A stretch of 64,000 nt of DNA, from NCBI RefSeq assembly GCF_005144865.1, contig NZ_SWFM01000001.1, forward strand, positions 434,001 to 498,000. Direction: 5' to 3'. The notes under the pieces were generated by a model. That model worked only from the letters and a program-made list of their open reading frames with translations, did no database searches and was not told the origin of the DNA. The first letter of the stretch is position 1. The number at the start of each line of letters is the position of its first letter. The DNA is from Guptibacillus hwajinpoensis (lineage in GTDB: Bacteria > Bacillota > Bacilli > Bacillales > Guptibacillaceae). Made by a program: the position numbers and the translations under genes. This document shows, in pieces, positions 26,362-36,925 of this stretch.

Positions 26362-27258
26362 TCATCTCGAAAACACTTTCTCAGGCTTCATTAAGCCAGG
26401 TTTCTCAGGATGTTTTTGATAGATTGCAATTGCTTCTCCGTCCTTATTGTACATAACAAGTCGATCCGCTGTCATCTCATCCACTTGAGGAAGCACAGCT
26501 CCATTTTGAAGCTTTTCTTCAAGCTCAGGTTCTACAGTTAAAGATGGCATTGCGGAAAGAGCGTATTCCATTGGGAATAGAGATAGTGTTTCCTCTTCTA
26601 TCATCTGTTTAATCTCATCAAATGTCAAACATTCTTCTAGTTTAAACGGGCCTGAAGCGGTACGAATCAAAAAAGACATATGAGCTGGAAAACCAAGCTT
26701 TTCCCCAATATCCACCGCAAGTGTTCGAATGTATGTCCCCTTGCTACATGTGACACGAACAGGAATAGAGACAGTTCCTTCTTCATGAGTAACCTCTCCA
26801 TTCAACTCTAGCTCATGTATAGTCGCTTTTCTAGATGGGCGGTCCACGACTTCTCCCTTAAAGGCATACTCGTATAGCTTCTTACCGTTTATTTTTACAG
26901 CGGAATACATTGGTGGAATTTGCTCAATATCTCCTCTGAACGCAGCAAGAGCTTCTTCTATCTCACTATTTGCTGGCAATCTGTCTACAATCTTTTCCTC
27001 CACTTTATCTCCAGACGCATCTTCTGTCGTCGTTGAAAAGCCTAGAGTAATTACAGCTTCGTACGTCTTTGAGAAATCAGTCATATACTGAGCCACTTTT
27101 GTCGCTCTACCAATGCAAAGAGGTAAAACACCTGTCACATCAGGATCTAAAGTTCCTGTATGACCAACCTTCTTTGTTCGTAAAAGCTTTCTTATAATGG
27201 CTACACAATCATGAGACGTCATGCCAGCCGGTTTTTTTAATGGTAAAATGCCGTTCAT
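26362..27258 (-). CDS. truB: tRNA pseudouridine-55 synthase TruB
   Basis: Converts U55 of tRNAs to pseudouridine. The 298-residue protein starts at the ATG at 27258 (MNGILPLKKPAGMTSHD). It has the catalytic Asp in GHTGTLDPDVTGVLPL and the YEAVITLGFSTTTEDASG segment. The C-terminal part is a small PUA-like domain. It lies between rbfA and ribF in the ribosome biogenesis operon. Confidence 0.95.
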   Translation of the reverse strand: MNGILPLKKPAGMTSHDCVAIIRKLLRTKKVGHTGTLDPDVTGVLPLCIGRATKVAQYMTDFSKTYEAVITLGFSTTTEDASGDKVEEKIVDRLPANSEIEEALAAFRGDIEQIPPMYSAVKINGKKLYEYAFKGEVVDRPSRKATIHELELNGEVTHEEGTVSIPVRVTCSKGTYIRTLAVDIGEKLGFPAHMSFLIRTASGPFKLEECLTFDEIKQMIEEETLSLFPMEYALSAMPSLTVEPELEEKLQNGAVLPQVDEMTADRLVMYNKDGEAIAIYQKHPEKPGLMKPEKVFSR

Positions 27259-27323
27259 TCTCTTCCTCCTTTCACTCTGATGACATAGAGAAAGGATAGA
27301 CATTCCTGTCTATCCCTTCATCA

Positions 27324-27674
27324 TTACTCATCCGATTGATTTAAATCTGCAAGAAGTCTCTCGATTTTATTACCATAATCAATCGATTCATCGAACTCAA
27401 AGTAAATTTCTGGTGTTTTGCGAAGACGAATTCGTTTCCCAATTTCTGAACGGATAAACCCAGTCGCTTTCGCAAGACCGTTTAGGGTAGCTTCTTTCTT
27501 CTCTTCATCACCTAGTACAGTAATAAATACTGTTGCTTGCTGTAGATCATTCGTAACTTCAACAGCTGTTACCGTAACGAAACCTACGCGCGGGTCTTTG
27601 ATTTTCCTGCTGATTATATCACCAAGTTCTTTCTTCATCTGTTCACCAACACGATTTGCGCGAACATTACTCAT
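27324..27674 (-). CDS. rbfA: ribosome-binding factor A
   Basis: A 116-residue KH-like protein that helps 30S maturation. The start is the ATG at 27674, and the first residues [16 protein letters not shown] match the family. RDPRVGF-type core is seen as [15 protein letters not shown], and the conserved [14 protein letters not shown] is near the C-terminus. It follows ylxP closely. Confidence 0.95.
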   Translation of the reverse strand: MSNVRANRVGEQMKKELGDIISRKIKDPRVGFVTVTAVEVTNDLQQATVFITVLGDEEKKEATLNGLAKATGFIRSEIGKRIRLRKTPEIYFEFDESIDYGNKIERLLADLNQSDE

Positions 27675-27694
27675 CGTTACACCTCGTTTCTTTC

Positions 27695-27970
27695 CTAAAG
27701 CCATTCATAAGTAGCTCGAGTGAGTTCGATATCAGGACGTGAATCAATCATTGAGACGGCACGCTGAAGCTCACGCTCGCAGGCAGTCTTACTTGAAGCG
27801 GTTGTGACGATACCTATTACCGTATGCTGCCACAGATCCTGACTATCAAGCTCAGAAACGGCCAGATTATAATGCTTCAGCCGGCTAATAACCGACTGAA
27901 GCACAGACCTTTTTTCTTTCAGAGATTGAGCATCATAAATGATGCATTCACATTCTACATAACCAATCAC
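27695..27970 (-). CDS. ylxP: YlxP-like protein (DUF503)
   Basis: A 91-residue protein with the DUF503 pattern: an [15 protein letters not shown] segment and an [12 protein letters not shown] stretch. It overlaps the infB stop by four bases (ATGA) and precedes rbfA, which places it in the translation-factor operon. The fold is probably ferredoxin-like. The function is unknown, though a role in ribosome assembly or translation is suggested by context. Confidence 0.85.
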   Translation of the reverse strand: MIGYVECECIIYDAQSLKEKRSVLQSVISRLKHYNLAVSELDSQDLWQHTVIGIVTTASSKTACERELQRAVSMIDSRPDIELTRATYEWL

Positions 27971-30048
27971 TTAGGCTTAACTTCCTCCATGATGTAAGCT
28001 TCAATAATGTCTCCTTCTTTCACATCATTGAACTTAGCAAGTGTAATTCCGCACTCGTACCCTTTCGCAACTTCTTTCGCATCGTCTTTAAAACGTTTCA
28101 GTGTATCCACATCACCTTCAAAGACTACGATGCCGTCACGAATGACACGAACACCAGAATTTCTTGTGATCTTACCTTCTGTTACATAAGAACCTGCAAT
28201 AGTACCAACTTTGGATACTTTAAATGTTTCACGAACTTCAGCTTGACCAATAACCTTCTCTTCATAAACAGGGTCAAGCATACCTTTCATAGCAGATTCA
28301 ATTTCATCAATTGCAGTGTAGATTACGCGGTGTAAACGAATCTCAACTTGTTCTGATTCAGCTACTTTCTTCGCATTCGTATCTGGACGTACGTTAAATC
28401 CAATGATGATTGCGTTAGATGCTGAAGCAAGAATAATATCTGATTCTGTAATTGCACCAACTGCTGTGTGAATAATATTAATCTTCACACCTTCTACTTC
28501 AATCTTACTAAGCGAGCCAGCAAGTGCTTCAACTGAACCCTGTACATCAGCTTTAACGATGATGTTAATGTCCTTCACATCGCCCTGCTGAATTTTATCA
28601 AATAGATCGTCTAGATTCATTTTTGAAGACTCTTTACGCTGTGCTTCAATTTTTTGTTGGTTACGTGCCTCTCCAACTTGACGAGCTGTTTTCTCGTCTT
28701 CAAATGCTACGAAACGATCTCCAGCGTGTGGAACATCACTTAGTCCTGTTACTTCAACAGGTGTTGATGGCGCTGCTGTTTCTACACGGTTACCAAGATC
28801 GTTAACCATTGCACGAACACGGCCAAATGTATTTCCTACTACTACCGGGTCACCTACTTTAAGTGTACCTTCTTGAACAAGGAGTGTCGCTACTGGGCCA
28901 CGGCCTTTATCAAGCTGAGCTTCAATAACTGTACCTGTTGCAAGCTTATCCGGATTTGCTTTAAATTCTTCTACTTCAGAAATAAGAAGTATGGTTTCAA
29001 GAAGTTCGTCGATTCCTTCGCGCTTGATAGCAGAAAGGTTTACGAAAATTGTATCTCCACCCCATGCTTCAGAAACGAGTTCATACTCAGTTAGTTCCTG
29101 CATAACACGGTCAGGATTTGCACCTTCTTTATCCATCTTATTAACGGCAACGATAATTGGCACCTCAGCCGCTTTCGCATGGTTAATTGCTTCAACTGTT
29201 TGAGGCATAACACCATCATCAGCTGCAACAACAAGAATGGTAATGTCCGTTACTTTCGCACCACGTGCACGCATTGTTGTAAAGGCAGCGTGTCCAGGTG
29301 TATCCAGGAACGTAATTTTCTTATTCTTTTCTTCGATCTGATAAGCACCGATATGCTGTGTAATTCCGCCTGCTTCACCTTGGGTTACTTTCGTATCACG
29401 GATACCATCAAGTAGAGTTGTTTTACCATGGTCAACGTGACCCATGATTGTAACAACGGCAGGGCGCTCAACAAGCTTCTCTTCCTTGTCTTCGCTTGTG
29501 TAGTTATCAAGGTCTGTTACTTCAAATGGTTCTTCTTCTTCGACCTTGACGCCGTAGTCATCACAGATAAGTTCCATTGTGTCTTTATCAAGTTCCTGGT
29601 TAATTGTAGCCATTACACCAAGACCCATTAATTTCTTGATTAATTCTGAAGCATCTTTACCAAGCTTCTCAGCAAGCTGCCCTACAGTTAAAGAGCCCAT
29701 AAATGTTACTTTTGAAGGCAGTCTTCTTGGAGCAGCCGTGTTTTTAGGAGGCTGTCCTTTACCACGACGGTTAGGACGTCGGCCGCCACGGCGGTTATTT
29801 GGTGCACTTTTACTTTTTGGATTTGCATTTGCTTTTGGGTTGTTTCGGTTATTTTTATTTTCCATACTGTTTTTGTCGCTTCCCTTTTTGGATTGTTTCG
29901 AATCGTTTTTGAGCTTATCAACTGTCTGATCGTCAATCACAGACATATGGTTATTCACCGTAATATTCATGCTCTTTAACTTTTCGATAACATCCTTACT
30001 AGTTGTATTATGTTCTTTTGCATATTCATGAATTCGCATCTTACTCAA
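27967..30048 (-). CDS. infB: translation initiation factor IF-2
   Basis: A 693-residue GTPase that brings initiator tRNA to the 30S subunit. An N-terminal helical domain ([13 protein letters not shown]) is followed by an Asn/Lys/Arg-rich linker (about 50-105). Next come a second IF2-N domain, the G domain with [18 protein letters not shown] and NKMD, and then beta-barrel domains. The start is a TTG with GGGGGTGAT upstream. An ATG lies three codons downstream, but family alignment favours the TTG. Confidence 0.96.
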   Translation of the reverse strand: MSKMRIHEYAKEHNTTSKDVIEKLKSMNITVNNHMSVIDDQTVDKLKNDSKQSKKGSDKNSMENKNNRNNPKANANPKSKSAPNNRRGGRRPNRRGKGQPPKNTAAPRRLPSKVTFMGSLTVGQLAEKLGKDASELIKKLMGLGVMATINQELDKDTMELICDDYGVKVEEEEPFEVTDLDNYTSEDKEEKLVERPAVVTIMGHVDHGKTTLLDGIRDTKVTQGEAGGITQHIGAYQIEEKNKKITFLDTPGHAAFTTMRARGAKVTDITILVVAADDGVMPQTVEAINHAKAAEVPIIVAVNKMDKEGANPDRVMQELTEYELVSEAWGGDTIFVNLSAIKREGIDELLETILLISEVEEFKANPDKLATGTVIEAQLDKGRGPVATLLVQEGTLKVGDPVVVGNTFGRVRAMVNDLGNRVETAAPSTPVEVTGLSDVPHAGDRFVAFEDEKTARQVGEARNQQKIEAQRKESSKMNLDDLFDKIQQGDVKDINIIVKADVQGSVEALAGSLSKIEVEGVKINIIHTAVGAITESDIILASASNAIIIGFNVRPDTNAKKVAESEQVEIRLHRVIYTAIDEIESAMKGMLDPVYEEKVIGQAEVRETFKVSKVGTIAGSYVTEGKITRNSGVRVIRDGIVVFEGDVDTLKRFKDDAKEVAKGYECGITLAKFNDVKEGDIIEAYIMEEVKPK

Positions 30049-30063
30049 ACGATCACCCCCGAG

Positions 30064-30369
30064 TTATTGATCGAGAATCGCAAAGAGTTTCTTCGCAAAA
30101 CCTGCGTCAGTAACGGCTATCGTGACTCGCTGAACTTTACCTATCGCATGGCCTAGTTCATATCGTCCTGTAACGGTACATACAGGCACTTTATAAGTAG
30201 TTGCTTTATCCGTTATTTTCTTTCTTGTGTTGTCAGATGCATCATTCGCTAATAAAATCAGTCTAGCATTCTTGCGTTGAATTTCTTTAACGACAAGTTC
30301 TTCTCCAGAAACGACTTTACCAGCGCGCTGAGCAAGTCCTAGAAGTGACTCCCAATTCTTACTCTTCAT
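30064..30369 (-). CDS. rplGA: L7Ae-type RNA-binding protein YlxQ
   Basis: A 101-residue L7Ae/L30e-fold protein (YlxQ) with LLGLAQRAGKVVSGEELV and LILLANDASDNTRKKI, the usual kink-turn-binding face. In B. subtilis YlxQ binds kink-turn RNA. It starts one base after the ylxR stop and is followed by infB. Confidence 0.9.
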   Translation of the reverse strand: MKSKNWESLLGLAQRAGKVVSGEELVVKEIQRKNARLILLANDASDNTRKKITDKATTYKVPVCTVTGRYELGHAIGKVQRVTIAVTDAGFAKKLFAILDQ

Positions 30370-30633
30370 TTAGTTTGACCGCGATTCTTGTAGGTCAGTA
30401 TATATATCTTCTGTCACTTCTGTTTTAAGATGAGCCGCTAATGAATTTCTCTTCTTGGCAAGCGCGAAGCACTCTTCACTATTGCAAAGATAAGCTCCTC
30501 GTCCATTCTTTTTACCCGTTTCGTCGATCGAAATAACACCTTCTGGTGATCGAACGACGCGAACGAGTTCCTTCTTAGGCTTCATTTCTTGACAGGCGAC
30601 ACATTTCCGCATCGGAATTTTACGTTTTTGCAC
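30370..30633 (-). CDS. rnpM: YlxR family protein (RnpM)
   Basis: An 87-residue basic protein of the YlxR family, with RKCVACQEMKPKKELVRVVR, then GKKNGRGAYLC, and two Cys pairs (CVAC and CNSEEC). The pairs may bind a metal, though some relatives lack them. A GTG at 30633 is preferred because AGGAGAGG lies eight bases upstream, and the frame three codons longer would overlap that site. In B. subtilis the orthologue binds the RNase P RNA and modulates its activity (RnpM). It follows nusA directly. Confidence 0.87.
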   Translation of the reverse strand: MQKRKIPMRKCVACQEMKPKKELVRVVRSPEGVISIDETGKKNGRGAYLCNSEECFALAKKRNSLAAHLKTEVTEDIYTDLQESRSN

Positions 30634-30663
30634 GATGGACACCTCTCCTGATCTTTCAGTTGC

Positions 30664-31773
30664 TTAATCTAGCTCAGAATCTTCAGAATCGTTCTCTTCA
30701 AAAAGCGGTGCTTCATCAGGACTGTAGATCCCTTGCTCTTCAGCTTCTGATTGACTCTTGATATCGATCTTCCAGCCTGTAAGCTTTGCAGCAAGACGTG
30801 CATTTTGCCCACGCTTCCCAATTGCAAGTGAAAGCTGATAATCAGGTACGATAACCTGAGTCATTTTATTTTCTTCATCTACATTTACCTTAAGTACTTT
30901 TGAAGGGCTAAGCGCATTAGCTACATATTCGACGATGTCTTCAGACCAGCTTACAATATCGATCTTCTCGCCTTTAAGTTCGTTTACGATGGCTTGTACA
31001 CGCTGTCCGCGCTGTCCAACACATGATCCTACCGGATCTACTTCAGGATCTTCTGCGTGAACGGCAATCTTTGAACGATCACCAGCTTCACGAGAAATGG
31101 ATTTCACTTCTACTGTACCGTCAAAGATTTCAGGCACTTCAAGTTCGAATAAACGCTTAAGAAGGCCAGGATGAGTACGTGAAACCATCACCTGAGGCCC
31201 TTTTGTTGTTTTCTCAACCTTCGTAACATAAACCTTAATGCGGTCATGTGAATGATACGTTTCGTTCGGCATTTGTTCGCCTGCAGGGAGGAGAGCTTCA
31301 ATACGTCCAAGGTCAACGTAAATAAAACGATGATCTTGACGCTGCACAATACCAGTCATGATATCGTCTTCACGATCAATAAATTCACTAAATATAATGC
31401 CTCTTTCTGCTTCACGTACACGCTGAGTAACAACTTGTTTAGCTGTTTGAGCTGCAATACGACCAAAATTACGAGGCGTAACTTCAATTTCAACAATATC
31501 CTCTAATTCATATTGTGGATCTATGTCTTTTGCATCTTCAAGAGAGATCTCAAGACGAGCATCTTCAACCTCTTCCACAACATCTTTACGAGCAAATACG
31601 CGAATTGATCCAGTATCTTGATTAAAGTCAACTCTAACATTTTGAGCCTGGTGGAAGTTTCGCTTATATGCAGAAATCAGCGCAGCTTCAATCGCCTCAA
31701 CAATAATATCCTTGCTAATGCCCTTTTCCTTTTCAAGGACGGTCAGCGCATCTAATAAATCACTACTCTTCAT
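30664..31773 (-). CDS. nusA: transcription termination/antitermination factor NusA
   Basis: A 369-residue RNA polymerase-binding factor with an N-terminal domain, an S1 domain (GIVQRQDHRFIYVDLG) and two KH domains (DPVGSCVGQRGQRVQAI and LSLAIGKRGQNARLAAKLTG). It lacks the long acidic C-terminal repeats of proteobacterial NusA, as is normal in Bacilli. A leader terminator upstream of rimP may allow it to control its own level. Confidence 0.96.
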   Translation of the reverse strand: MKSSDLLDALTVLEKEKGISKDIIVEAIEAALISAYKRNFHQAQNVRVDFNQDTGSIRVFARKDVVEEVEDARLEISLEDAKDIDPQYELEDIVEIEVTPRNFGRIAAQTAKQVVTQRVREAERGIIFSEFIDREDDIMTGIVQRQDHRFIYVDLGRIEALLPAGEQMPNETYHSHDRIKVYVTKVEKTTKGPQVMVSRTHPGLLKRLFELEVPEIFDGTVEVKSISREAGDRSKIAVHAEDPEVDPVGSCVGQRGQRVQAIVNELKGEKIDIVSWSEDIVEYVANALSPSKVLKVNVDEENKMTQVIVPDYQLSLAIGKRGQNARLAAKLTGWKIDIKSQSEAEEQGIYSPDEAPLFEENDSEDSELD

Positions 31774-31792
31774 TTTTCATTCTCCCCTTTAA

Positions 31793-32263
31793 CTAAAAAA
31801 CAACAGCAAGCCTTGCGCTTGCAACTTTTTCAAAAGGTAGTTCAACCTTCTTAATTCTTGTTTTTACTTTCTGTTCAATGACAACCGTTTCACCATCGAA
31901 GTCCGAAAGTTTGCCTTCAAAGCTTTTTTCCCCGTTAATGGGTTCATAGGTTGTCATATAGACTTGTTTACCTACTGCTTTTTCAAAGTCAGTCCTCTTC
32001 TTAAGCGGGCGCTCAGCACCAGGTGAGGATACTTCAAGGAAGTAAGGTTGCGTAATTGGGTCATGTTTATCAAGCTGTTCGCTTAATTTTTCGCTAATTG
32101 TACCGCACTCCTCGATATCTACGCCCTGAGGAGAATCGATATAGACACGGAGAAACCAATTCTTTCCTTCCTGCGTAAATTCTATATCTACGAGTTCCAG
32201 GTTCATTTCATCTACTATTGGTTTTACTAGTTCTTCAGTTACCGTAATCACATTTTCAGTCAT
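31793..32263 (-). CDS. rimP: ribosome maturation factor RimP
   Basis: A 156-residue protein needed for 30S assembly. The ATG at 32263 follows AAAGGAGG. The conserved pieces are [36 protein letters not shown] and [15 protein letters not shown]. It is the first gene of the nusA-infB operon. Confidence 0.93.
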   Translation of the reverse strand: MTENVITVTEELVKPIVDEMNLELVDIEFTQEGKNWFLRVYIDSPQGVDIEECGTISEKLSEQLDKHDPITQPYFLEVSSPGAERPLKKRTDFEKAVGKQVYMTTYEPINGEKSFEGKLSDFDGETVVIEQKVKTRIKKVELPFEKVASARLAVVF

Positions 32264-32310
32264 TGGTTGTCCTCCTTTCTGATCCTGTACAGCAGGGTCC
32301 CAATCGAAAA

Positions 32311-32337
32311 CGAAAGAGTGGGATAGCCCCACTCTTC
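32311..32337 (-). terminator. leader terminator (attenuator) upstream of rimP
   Basis: A nine-bp stem AAGAGTGGG/CCCACTCTT with a five-base loop, followed on the minus strand by TCGTTTTCG. The U run is interrupted. It lies about 30 bases downstream of a strong promoter and about 50 bases before rimP, so it is in the operon's own leader rather than after polC only. Confidence 0.8.
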
Positions 32338-32371
32338 CGTCGCGTGTTTATTCACTAGTATTTCCACAATT

Positions 32372-32400
32372 ACTATACCATACTCATATCACCAATTCAA
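32372..32400 (-). promoter_or_regulatory. sigma-A promoter for rimP-nusA-infB operon
   Basis: On the minus strand TTGAAT, a 17-base spacer, TATAGT, with TG one base before the -10. It begins directly after the hairpin at the end of polC. Confidence 0.82.
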
Positions 32401-32401
32401 C

Positions 32402-32423
32402 AGAGAAGCGAACGTGCTTCTCT
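32402..32423 (-). terminator. hairpin at the polC stop codon
   Basis: An eight-bp perfect stem AGAGAAGC/GCTTCTCT with a six-base loop. It starts inside the polC TAG stop codon. The run after it (GTTGAATTGG) is poor in U, so it may be a weak terminator or a 3' stabiliser. Confidence 0.6.
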
Positions 32424-35400
32424 AGAACAAACTAAGCTGATTGGCATCTGGTAAACCTTCGAGACAGCCATGGTCATCAAGATACTCAAGAACGGTCTTA
32501 GAGATCTTACTCCGCTGCTGAAGATCCTCCTTCGAAAGGAATTCTCCCCCGTCTTTAGCACTAACGATGTTAAGCGCTGCGTTCGTTCCAACTCCAGGTA
32601 GGGAATTGAACGGTGGTATCAGTGTATCTCCATCAACAACGAATTCTGCTGCTTTGGATCGATACAAGTCTACCTTTTGCATACGATAACCGCGTTCTGA
32701 CATTTCAAGAGCAATTTCCATAACAGTAAGAAGGTTCTTCTCTTTTGGAGAAGCATCCAGTCCTTTTTCGTTGATTTCCTCGATTTTCGCTCGAATGGGA
32801 TTTGACCCTTTTGACATCGTATCGATATCAAAGTCATCGGCTCTTACAGTAAAGTAAGCAGCGTAGAAAAGAATAGGATGATGCACTTTAAAGTAAGCAA
32901 TTCGAACGGCCATTAAAACATATGCCGCTGCGTGAGCTTTCGGGAACATATATTTAATCTTTAAACATGAATCAATGTACCAATCTGGCACATCATGCTT
33001 CTTCATTTCAGCTACCCATTCTTCTTGTAGCCCTTTTCCTTTTCGGACAAACTCCATAATTTTAAAAGCAAGTGATGGATCAAGTCCTTTGTAGATTAAA
33101 TAAACCATAATGTCATCACGACAACCGATTACTTCACTAAGGTTACAAGTACCTGCTTGAATTAACTCCTGCGCGTTGCCAAGCCATACATCAGTTCCAT
33201 GGGAAAGACCTGAGATCTGAACAAGCTCTGAGAACGTGCTTGGTTTTGTGTCTTCAAGCATTTGACGTACAAATCGGGTTCCAAATTCCGGTATTCCGTA
33301 AGTGCCAGTTTTGCACATAATTTGGTCCTGCGTTACGCCAAGAGAATCCGTTCCGCTGAAGAGCTTCATTACCCCCTCATCATCGGTTGGGATCGTTTTT
33401 GGATCAATCCCACTTAAATCCTGCAGCATACGAATAACGGTCGGATCATCGTGCCCAAGGATATCTAACTTAAGCAAATTATCATGAATGGAGTGAAAGT
33501 CAAAGTGCGTCGTTTTCCATGCTGATGTTTTATCATCTGCAGGAAACTGTATCGGTGAAAAATCGTAAATGTCCATATAATCTGGTACAACGATAATACC
33601 ACCCGGATGCTGACCTGACGTTCTCTTAACTCCAGTACATCCTGATACGAGACGATCGATTTCTGCCCCTCGATAATGCAGGTCATTATCCCCCATGTAT
33701 CCTTTCACATAACCGTAAGCTGTTTTCTCAGCTACAGTTCCAATCGTTCCAGCACGAAATACATTATCTTCACCAAAAAGCTCTTTCGTATAGTTATGGG
33801 CACGCGGTTGATATTCTCCTGAGAAGTTCAAATCGATATCGGGAACTTTATCCCCTTTAAATCCAAGGAATGTCTCAAATGGTATATCGTGACCATCTTT
33901 AATTAATGTAACGCCGCAGTCCTCACATGATTTGTCTGGAAGATCAAAGCCAGATCCTACTGATCCATCATTAAAGAACTCCGACTTTTTGCATGTTGGA
34001 CAAACATAATGTGGAGGGAGCGGATTCACTTCGGTAATCTCGGTCATTGTTGCAACAAAAGATGAACCGACTGAACCACGTGAACCAACTAGATAGCCAT
34101 CGTTAAGGGATTTCTTAACAAGCTTATGTGAAATTAAATAAATAACGGCAAATCCATGTCCAATAATACTTTTCAATTCTTTTTCAAGTCGCTCTTCAAC
34201 AATTGATGGTAATTCATCTCCATATATACTGCGAGCCATACTGTAACTCATTTCTCGCATTTCCTCATCTGCGCCCTCAATTCTAGGCGTGAACAAATCA
34301 TCTTTAATCGGTTTAATATCATCGATTAAGTCTGTCACTTTCTGAGGATCACGCACAACAATTTCCTTTGCTTTATCCGAACCTAGAAAATGGAAACAAT
34401 CCAGCATTTCATTTGTTGTACGGAAATGAACTTGTGGTAACGTCTGTCGATTTAATGGATTACCAGCCTGAGCTTTAATCAGTATTTTACGGTAAATATG
34501 ATCTTCAGGTTCAAGGTAATGGACGTTACCTGTCGCAACAACTGGTTTATCGAGTTTCTCCCCAAGCTTCACGATTTTACCGATGATTTCTCTAAGAGCC
34601 ATTTCATCTTGTACTAACTCTTTCTCAATTAGATGCATATAGTTCTGTGGAGGTTGCACCTCCAAATAATCATAGAATTTCGCAATTTCTTCGACTTCTT
34701 CTGGCGACTTTTGCATCATGCCTTCGAAGACTTCACCTTTATCACAACCTGAACCGATTAGTAATCCTTCCCGGTATTTCTCAAGCTTTGATCTTGGTAT
34801 ACGAGCCGTGCGATAGAAATAGTCGATATGTGAAAGAGATACAAGTTTAAATAAGTTTTTTAACCCCACATCATTTTTTGCAAGAATGATTGCATGTGAT
34901 GGCCGAGTTCGTTGGAAACCAGTCTGTCCCATATTATCATTTAACATATTATGATTGGTTATATCACGTTCAAGCGCATCTTTCACTAGCTTCCATAATA
35001 GATACCCTGTTGCCTCAGCATCATAAATAGCTCTATGATGTTGTGTAAGATCAATATCAAACTTTTTACAAAGCGTATTTAAGCGATGATTTCGCATTTC
35101 GGGATATAGAAACCGGGCAAGTTCCAACGTATCGATAACGGGATTCGTTGCCTCTCCTACACCGATATTTCGTAAGCCAACGTTTAGAAAACCCATGTCA
35201 AAGCTTGCGTTATGAGCAACGAGAATATCATCACCAATAAATTCGTAGAAATCTTTGATCACGTCTTCGATTTCAGGAGCGTTCATTACCATATCATCCG
35301 TTATACCAGTAAGCTCAATTGTAGTCGAGGAAAGAGGATGGTGCGGATTCGCAAATCGCTCGAATTTATCAACGATTTCTCCATCTTTCAACTTTACAGC

Positions 35401-36714
35401 TGCAAGCTCAATAATTTTATTATAGACAGCTGAAAGTCCCGTGGTCTCAACGTCAAATACGATATAGGTTCCTGTTTCAAGATCTCGGTCCGCTTCATTA
35501 TATGCCATAGGTACACCATCATCCACGAGATCCGCTTCGAGTCCATAGATCACTTTAATATTGTTTTTCTGTCCTGCAGCGTAAGCATCTGGAAACGATT
35601 GAACAACGTTATGATCAGTAATTGCAATAGCAGGATGTCCCCACTTCGCAGCTTGAGCGATTAAACTTCCTGCAGTGCTGACTGAATCCATTTGACTCAT
35701 TTGTGTATGCGCATGTAGCTCAATTCTTTTCTCATCTTCAGGTGCTTCATCAACTCTTAGATCTGGTTTAATCTCTGTTAAATCATTTCCAATCATGACG
35801 AGATCTCGAACGAATGTATCGTTCTGAATTCCGCCCCTCACTTTGACCCATATTCCTTTACGAACGGCTTCTAGAATTGGCACATCTTCTTTATCACGAG
35901 AGAACATTTTGACAAGGATCGAATCTGTATAATCCGTAATTTTGAAAGTCAGTAACGTACGACCGCTCCGTAGTTCTTTTGTTTCCGCGTGGAAAACATA
36001 ACCCTGAACGGCAATGCGGCGCTCTTCATCTTGAATCGTTTCAATTGGCACAGGATCTTCTTTAATTTTATAACCAATAACTAGAGAGTCAGGGACTTGA
36101 CCTTTGCTTGAAGCATTATCAGCTTTTTGTTTCTCAATCAATGCTTCCATCATCTTCGACTGATCTTCTTGTTGCTTCTGCTCTACAAATTTTTGATAAT
36201 CCTGCTGTGATTCTTTTACTTCGATCTCAAGCATATATTTCGGAAAACCAGCTGCGAGATAGCAATCAGTAAGCGGTCCTGCAAGCTTACGCTTCGCAAT
36301 AGCGGCTTCCGTTTCATTTCGCACGGTTACAATCAGTTTATTTCCACTAATTTTAGGTGCTTGACTTTTCAAGAGCGCAGTAAGCGATGCTGAATGCTCC
36401 TGCATGAGTTCAACAACATTTTCCCAATAAGCAGCTGCAAGCTCCTCTGATCCTCCCCCATCAGTTGAGATGGTGTAAGAAACTGAAGCGATATGACGTA
36501 ACCCCTCAATTAGACGGCTTTGAAAAAGCTCATACACATGAAACGGCAGTACATCAGGGAGGTGGAAATCAAAATGCCATTTTCTCGTCTCTTTATATAC
36601 TGTTAGCTTTGAAATATAGCCCTCTTTAAAATATTCCTCAAACTTATCAGGAAATGATATTTGCTGAAGGAGCAGCTGAAGACGTTCTTTCCTTATTTTT
36701 AAATCCTGGTCCAT
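32422..36714 (-). CDS. polC: DNA polymerase III alpha subunit PolC (Gram-positive type)
   Basis: The replicative polymerase, 1430 residues, in the PolC order: N-terminal region and OB fold, then a PHP domain that is split by a built-in 3'-5' exonuclease, then the polymerase core. Visible motifs are [10 protein letters not shown] (PHP), [14 protein letters not shown] and [10 protein letters not shown] (exonuclease) and the zinc-binding CPTCKKSEF...CEDCGV. The polymerase motifs PDIDLNFSG and [12 protein letters not shown] C-terminal regions follow. This type is specific to low-GC Gram-positives. The leader contains a repeat remnant (36741-36867). Confidence 0.96.
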   Translation of the reverse strand: MDQDLKIRKERLQLLLQQISFPDKFEEYFKEGYISKLTVYKETRKWHFDFHLPDVLPFHVYELFQSRLIEGLRHIASVSYTISTDGGGSEELAAAYWENVVELMQEHSASLTALLKSQAPKISGNKLIVTVRNETEAAIAKRKLAGPLTDCYLAAGFPKYMLEIEVKESQQDYQKFVEQKQQEDQSKMMEALIEKQKADNASSKGQVPDSLVIGYKIKEDPVPIETIQDEERRIAVQGYVFHAETKELRSGRTLLTFKITDYTDSILVKMFSRDKEDVPILEAVRKGIWVKVRGGIQNDTFVRDLVMIGNDLTEIKPDLRVDEAPEDEKRIELHAHTQMSQMDSVSTAGSLIAQAAKWGHPAIAITDHNVVQSFPDAYAAGQKNNIKVIYGLEADLVDDGVPMAYNEADRDLETGTYIVFDVETTGLSAVYNKIIELAAVKLKDGEIVDKFERFANPHHPLSSTTIELTGITDDMVMNAPEIEDVIKDFYEFIGDDILVAHNASFDMGFLNVGLRNIGVGEATNPVIDTLELARFLYPEMRNHRLNTLCKKFDIDLTQHHRAIYDAEATGYLLWKLVKDALERDITNHNMLNDNMGQTGFQRTRPSHAIILAKNDVGLKNLFKLVSLSHIDYFYRTARIPRSKLEKYREGLLIGSGCDKGEVFEGMMQKSPEEVEEIAKFYDYLEVQPPQNYMHLIEKELVQDEMALREIIGKIVKLGEKLDKPVVATGNVHYLEPEDHIYRKILIKAQAGNPLNRQTLPQVHFRTTNEMLDCFHFLGSDKAKEIVVRDPQKVTDLIDDIKPIKDDLFTPRIEGADEEMREMSYSMARSIYGDELPSIVEERLEKELKSIIGHGFAVIYLISHKLVKKSLNDGYLVGSRGSVGSSFVATMTEITEVNPLPPHYVCPTCKKSEFFNDGSVGSGFDLPDKSCEDCGVTLIKDGHDIPFETFLGFKGDKVPDIDLNFSGEYQPRAHNYTKELFGEDNVFRAGTIGTVAEKTAYGYVKGYMGDNDLHYRGAEIDRLVSGCTGVKRTSGQHPGGIIVVPDYMDIYDFSPIQFPADDKTSAWKTTHFDFHSIHDNLLKLDILGHDDPTVIRMLQDLSGIDPKTIPTDDEGVMKLFSGTDSLGVTQDQIMCKTGTYGIPEFGTRFVRQMLEDTKPSTFSELVQISGLSHGTDVWLGNAQELIQAGTCNLSEVIGCRDDIMVYLIYKGLDPSLAFKIMEFVRKGKGLQEEWVAEMKKHDVPDWYIDSCLKIKYMFPKAHAAAYVLMAVRIAYFKVHHPILFYAAYFTVRADDFDIDTMSKGSNPIRAKIEEINEKGLDASPKEKNLLTVMEIALEMSERGYRMQKVDLYRSKAAEFVVDGDTLIPPFNSLPGVGTNAALNIVSAKDGGEFLSKEDLQQRSKISKTVLEYLDDHGCLEGLPDANQLSLF

Positions 36715-36740
36715 CCAATTCTTCCTCCTTCTTAACCAAT

Positions 36741-36867
36741 GGCTCTTTTCTAAAAGATTGTTCTATAGAGAACACCACTTTGCTGATTGGAGCGGAAGGT
36801 GCTCGACTCCTGTGGGACTAACAAATCAACCTCTACTCTTATAGAAACAAAGTATACGGAAAGAGCC
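36741..36867. repeat. inverted-repeat-bounded intergenic element, internally deleted
   Basis: GGCTCTTTTC at the left and GGAAAGAGCC at the right form near-perfect terminal inverted repeats. The inside has TTGGAGCGGAAGGTGCTCGA and CGACTCCTGTGGGA, then AACCTCTACTCTTATAG. These words recur in intergenic repeats of many Bacillaceae, recalled from memory. The copy is short and probably lost its middle. A second, more decayed copy is at 61473-61594. Confidence 0.6.
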
Positions 36868-36883
36868 TAACTAACACACGAAC

Positions 36884-36916
36884 GAAAAAAAAGGTGGAAG
36901 GTACCACTGGCACCTA
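36884..36916 (-). terminator. terminator after proS
   Basis: Minus-strand GGTGCC-agt-GGTACC (one G-U pair), then TTCCACC and a run of eight T. Several alternative pairings exist, so the exact stem is uncertain. Confidence 0.6.
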
Positions 36917-36925
36917 TCCACAATT

